The translations under genes were made by a program, and so were the position numbers. DNA of 5,907 bases from Thiotrichaceae bacterium. GTDB taxonomy: Bacteria; Pseudomonadota; Gammaproteobacteria; Thiotrichales; Thiotrichaceae. The notes beneath the pieces were generated by a model that ran no database searches, was not told the origin of the DNA, and saw nothing but the letters and a program-made list of their open reading frames with translations. The stretch spans positions 1 to 5,907 of the forward strand of contig JALVEA010000013.1 in assembly GCA_027008665.1 (NCBI GenBank). Reading direction: 5' to 3'. This document shows positions 4,801-5,907 of this stretch, piece by piece (the stretch's first letter is position 1; every line of letters begins with the position of its first letter).

Positions 4801-5907
4801 CCAATAGCTCAGGGGCGTATGCCAATGGTGTCAGTTTGCCTGTGATGTCTAATGATGTCAGTGCCTTTATTCCCACCACTTTATTTGGTGATACCGTTTG
4901 GATCGATGCCAATGCCAATGGGATTCAAGATAAAGATGAAGTCGGTGTTGAAGGCATTGTGCTAGAACTACTGGATGAAAATAATGCCGTATTAGCCACC
5001 ACCACAACGGATAAGGATGGTAAATATAAATTCATTGATCTGATTGCGGATAAAATTTACAAAGTAAGAGCAACCATTGAAAGTTTTTATGCTTTCTCGC
5101 CCAAAGCCCAAGGGAGTGATATTACAAAAGATAGTAATATTAATCCTGCCACCAGTGTCAGCGATAATATTGTTTTAAACTTCAATCAACAAAATAAAAC
5201 CATTGATATTGGTGTTACCTCTAGCTTAACTATTTCAGGTAAAGCTTATAAGGATGACAATCTAAACAGTGTCTTTGATAATGAAACGGGGATTCCAACC
5301 GTCACATTGAATCTGTATAAAGATGTTAATAAAGACGGCAAACTTGATGCCGATGATATTTTAGTCTCAAGCACACAAACGGATGCCAATGGTGACTATA
5401 CCTTCACCAATGTTTTTAGCGGTGATTATGTGATTGAAGTCGATACCAGCGCCAATATCCCTGCTACCCATTTACTCAATGGTAGCAATCCATTAGTAGC
5501 GACGGTGGTTGATATTGATATTACAGGAAAAAACTTCCCCTTCATTCCCAAAGTTCAACCCTATTCAGCACAGGGGAGTTGCGGGGTAGCAGGTTTTATC
5601 GAGACCTTTGGTGCAGGGATTGGACGTGTTGCTTTGCCAGCGTCAATCAGTACCAGTTATAGTTATAATGATGGAACAAGTGCCACTGCAAGCGATAATC
5701 TTATTCAAGACGGTCAATACGCGGTGCTTGATAAATCCTCTATTGCCGCCGCAGGGAATGAATGGATTATTGGCGATGATACAACGGGTGATGCTAAGGG
5801 TCGCCTTTTAATGATCAATGCCGATAGCAATACAGGAAAATACTACCAGCAATCCATTTCAGGGCTAACAGTTGGAAAAACCTATACTTACAGCATCAAT
5901 ATTGCCA
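1761..5907 (+). CDS. Giant secreted modular surface protein, DUF11-like and SdrD B-like (3' partial)
   Basis: The frame is open from an ATG with a good ribosome binding site to the window end: 1382 codons and no stop. A long signal peptide (1-43; basic start, hydrophobic 24-38, cleavage after AQA) implies export. The mature part is rich in Asp, Asn, Thr and Gly and has no other membrane segment. Visible modules, with approximate borders: 44-110, head with C77 and C90; 111-233, beta-sandwich-like unit; 236-400, unit beginning APKWNIQK, with FDDDVSQLSTNAELFDC; 501-680, unit beginning ATRVYMHNTGNTDF; 689-840 and 843-1037, DUF11-like units; 1041-1153 and 1155-1263, SdrD B-like modules with calcium-loop motifs; from 1274, a new module cut by the window end. 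DUF11 and SdrD B modules typically build stalks of adhesins and large exoproteins. The role here is inferred to be adhesion or extracellular structure. The anchor or secretion signal should lie in the missing C-terminus. No LPXTG, RTX repeat or enzyme motif is seen. Confidence 0.88.
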   Translation, partial: MSIRVRVPLSMVTSKLFLATQYSFITLTSIMVLMIFCVSSAQAETVQIVTYYGKTGGIFGDGKLNVVGNKINGRDVCPQVNTNANGTPGCDMSDDSGYQTNNPNDPTDDTYTGDLIVRTSDIFELYAGWAVNGTSDPVTLSSILPANKGLKWEQLPSSCKAGSSISADGLTITCIRSGYDKNGIGSYAEDLPFHVKVLANTQNGVQPGPLNFTITGPTTNDTDTTEAHSIIVTAAPKWNIQKTLYNVSEAQTYNGVTGYILRYLYYLEADEVVNEVDSASAVLGNEALGKNFTLEFDDDVSQLSTNAELFDCKISYSHSTDPFPSFNTTYPDRSIATPLADMTQTCTQSGGKGTTIHVTHTGIDASLEHVPTKNRGGGITPLTRSTIAIGNIEIFVPDSDVQGGDPRSVYNAGNDNGYLDTINTITSFDPVSISGQSNFGTATESTNDNTRNQRLYYYGPGYTGGNFYKYYLNDVDNVVPINTASGWSYGDGVLSPNREFATRVYMHNTGNTDFSDSILCDVIDKNVYDVIDIPGQEGQHAAKNYLTPTNLGITPVFEYATGYIGSWPPPIDDNNAAKVITECSDASITWHATTASARATGAITKVRMRLAGNAGIPGGNNTYMGMIINLKTRSTNLNGDLLPNGTNIVNYTAAHDTVLYATQPNNWYGAYRQLHSYPNPLSNGYKADRAVLTRAIVRIDETLDKAVVEPGDVVKATLTSTFTTDNPDGENGNVTITGFLDAGLKYVIGSGNIGDPAFGTCADLDDGTLKNGCTADDQILIWDLGTRTSNDAIENITFNISVGATAAAGTIHTYAQIKSPTDNSKIEVRTANKNMTITVPSALLISKEVNTPFRTINQSPIEFTTFIRNGASKNLTNLDVIDVLPFNGDGTFGVDFTVSTTTINHKRFQATAFDGSYEFLSADGGYSCTSGDNWFYSNTDPRQINLAPTANSNKAGGATTWCQGTKTGPAGSCGFSNADVTAIRLTGPALPGDASCSMNIKLKPTGNKKGNVYTNSSGAYANGVSLPVMSNDVSAFIPTTLFGDTVWIDANANGIQDKDEVGVEGIVLELLDENNAVLATTTTDKDGKYKFIDLIADKIYKVRATIESFYAFSPKAQGSDITKDSNINPATSVSDNIVLNFNQQNKTIDIGVTSSLTISGKAYKDDNLNSVFDNETGIPTVTLNLYKDVNKDGKLDADDILVSSTQTDANGDYTFTNVFSGDYVIEVDTSANIPATHLLNGSNPLVATVVDIDITGKNFPFIPKVQPYSAQGSCGVAGFIETFGAGIGRVALPASISTSYSYNDGTSATASDNLIQDGQYAVLDKSSIAAAGNEWIIGDDTTGDAKGRLLMINADSNTGKYYQQSISGLTVGKTYTYSINIA
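4881..5219 (+). other. SdrD B-like module 1 with calcium-loop motif
   Basis: This segment encodes residues 1041-1153 of the giant protein. It opens LFGDTVWIDANANGIQDKDE, the classic SdrD B-like (Cna B-type) signature with the D-x-N-x-N-G-x-x-D-x-x-E loop at D1049, N1051, N1053, D1057 and E1060. TTDKDGKYKFIDL follows, matching the usual T-D-x-x-G-x-Y-x-F-x-x-L strand. In staphylococcal Sdr proteins such loops bind calcium and stiffen the stalk; calcium binding here is inferred from the loop. Confidence 0.85.
5223..5549 (+). other. SdrD B-like module 2 with EF-hand/dockerin-like loop
   Basis: This segment encodes residues 1155-1263. The opening loop (D1165, N1167, N1169, D1173) is degenerate, with Ser in place of the loop Gly and no acidic residue at position 12. 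A second loop follows at 1188-1199 (D-V-N-K-D-G-K-L-D-A-D-D) and matches the full EF-hand/dockerin spacing, with D1188, N1190, D1192, D1196 and D1199. TDANGDYTFTNVFSGDYVIEVD closes the fold. The module probably binds calcium through the second loop. Its similarity to module 1 is in the pattern only, so this is an old duplication. Confidence 0.8.
5580..5907 (+). other. Start of a further extracellular module (truncated by the window)
   Basis: This segment encodes residues 1274-1382. It starts CGVAGFIETFGAGIGR and continues with DGQYAVLD (around 1316), WIIGDDTTGDAKGRLLMINAD (1335-1355), a YYQQSISGL strand and VGKTYTYSINIA at the window edge. The pattern of DGxYAV, W..D.TGD..G.ML.VNA, then (F/Y)Y...V.GL.PG..Y.FS resembles a jelly-roll, carbohydrate-binding-like module that I recall from DUF11-containing surface proteins. 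That recollection is from memory and the binding function is not shown. Confidence 0.5.

Noticed and set aside
4905..5357. Dockerin domain (cellulosome type) suggested by the D-x-N-x-D-G loop
   Set aside because: A dockerin needs two adjacent loops with following helices; here the loops sit inside beta-rich SdrD B-like modules.
2685..5811. Several short open frames on both strands (60-89 codons)
   Set aside because: All are shadows of the giant plus-strand frame, which carries a signal peptide and recognised modules throughout.
1..5907. CRISPR array, tRNA/rRNA genes, insertion sequences or att sites
   Set aside because: I found no regularly spaced repeats, cloverleaf-like segments, transposase motifs or flanking target duplications on reading both strands.

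Overview
The window reads as a stretch of Gram-negative chromosome, most likely gammaproteobacterial and AT-rich. The reasons are a pgeF/yfiH-type housekeeping gene, Sec-type signal peptides, and an SH3b protein and giant secreted protein of styles I associate with Thiotrichales such as Beggiatoa-like sulphur oxidisers. The lineage is an inference from gene style and base composition; no rRNA or other marker is present.

Layout. Positions 1-53 hold only the possible last codons of an upstream gene. Positions 65-823 (+) encode a complete PgeF, the peptidoglycan editing factor, with its His-Cys-His metal site. It converges on a 226-residue secreted protein with two bacterial SH3 domains (858-1538, minus), and only 34 bases separate the two stop codons. 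A hairpin followed by a T-rich stretch, just inside the 3' end of the SH3b gene, may end pgeF transcription. A 222-base AT-rich intergenic region (1539-1760) separates the SH3b gene from a divergent giant gene. It contains a perfect 11-bp inverted repeat just upstream of that gene's ribosome binding site.

From 1761 to the end of the window one frame stays open for 1382 codons with no stop. It encodes a very large secreted protein whose C-terminus lies outside the window. It has a long signal peptide, then several beta-sandwich-like (DUF11-style) modules with locally paired cysteines. Two SdrD B-like modules with calcium-loop motifs follow, and then the start of a further module with a Cys-Gly / GFxETFG opening. 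It is probably a surface adhesin or extracellular structural protein.

How the parts relate. PgeF (precursor quality control) and the SH3b protein (a fold that often binds cell-wall or peptide ligands) both point to the cell envelope, but they converge and do not form an operon. The SH3b gene and the giant gene share a divergent intergenic region and could be co-regulated. I found no RNA genes, insertion sequences, CRISPR arrays or attachment sites. The most unusual items are the giant modular exoprotein and the inverted repeat in its leader.
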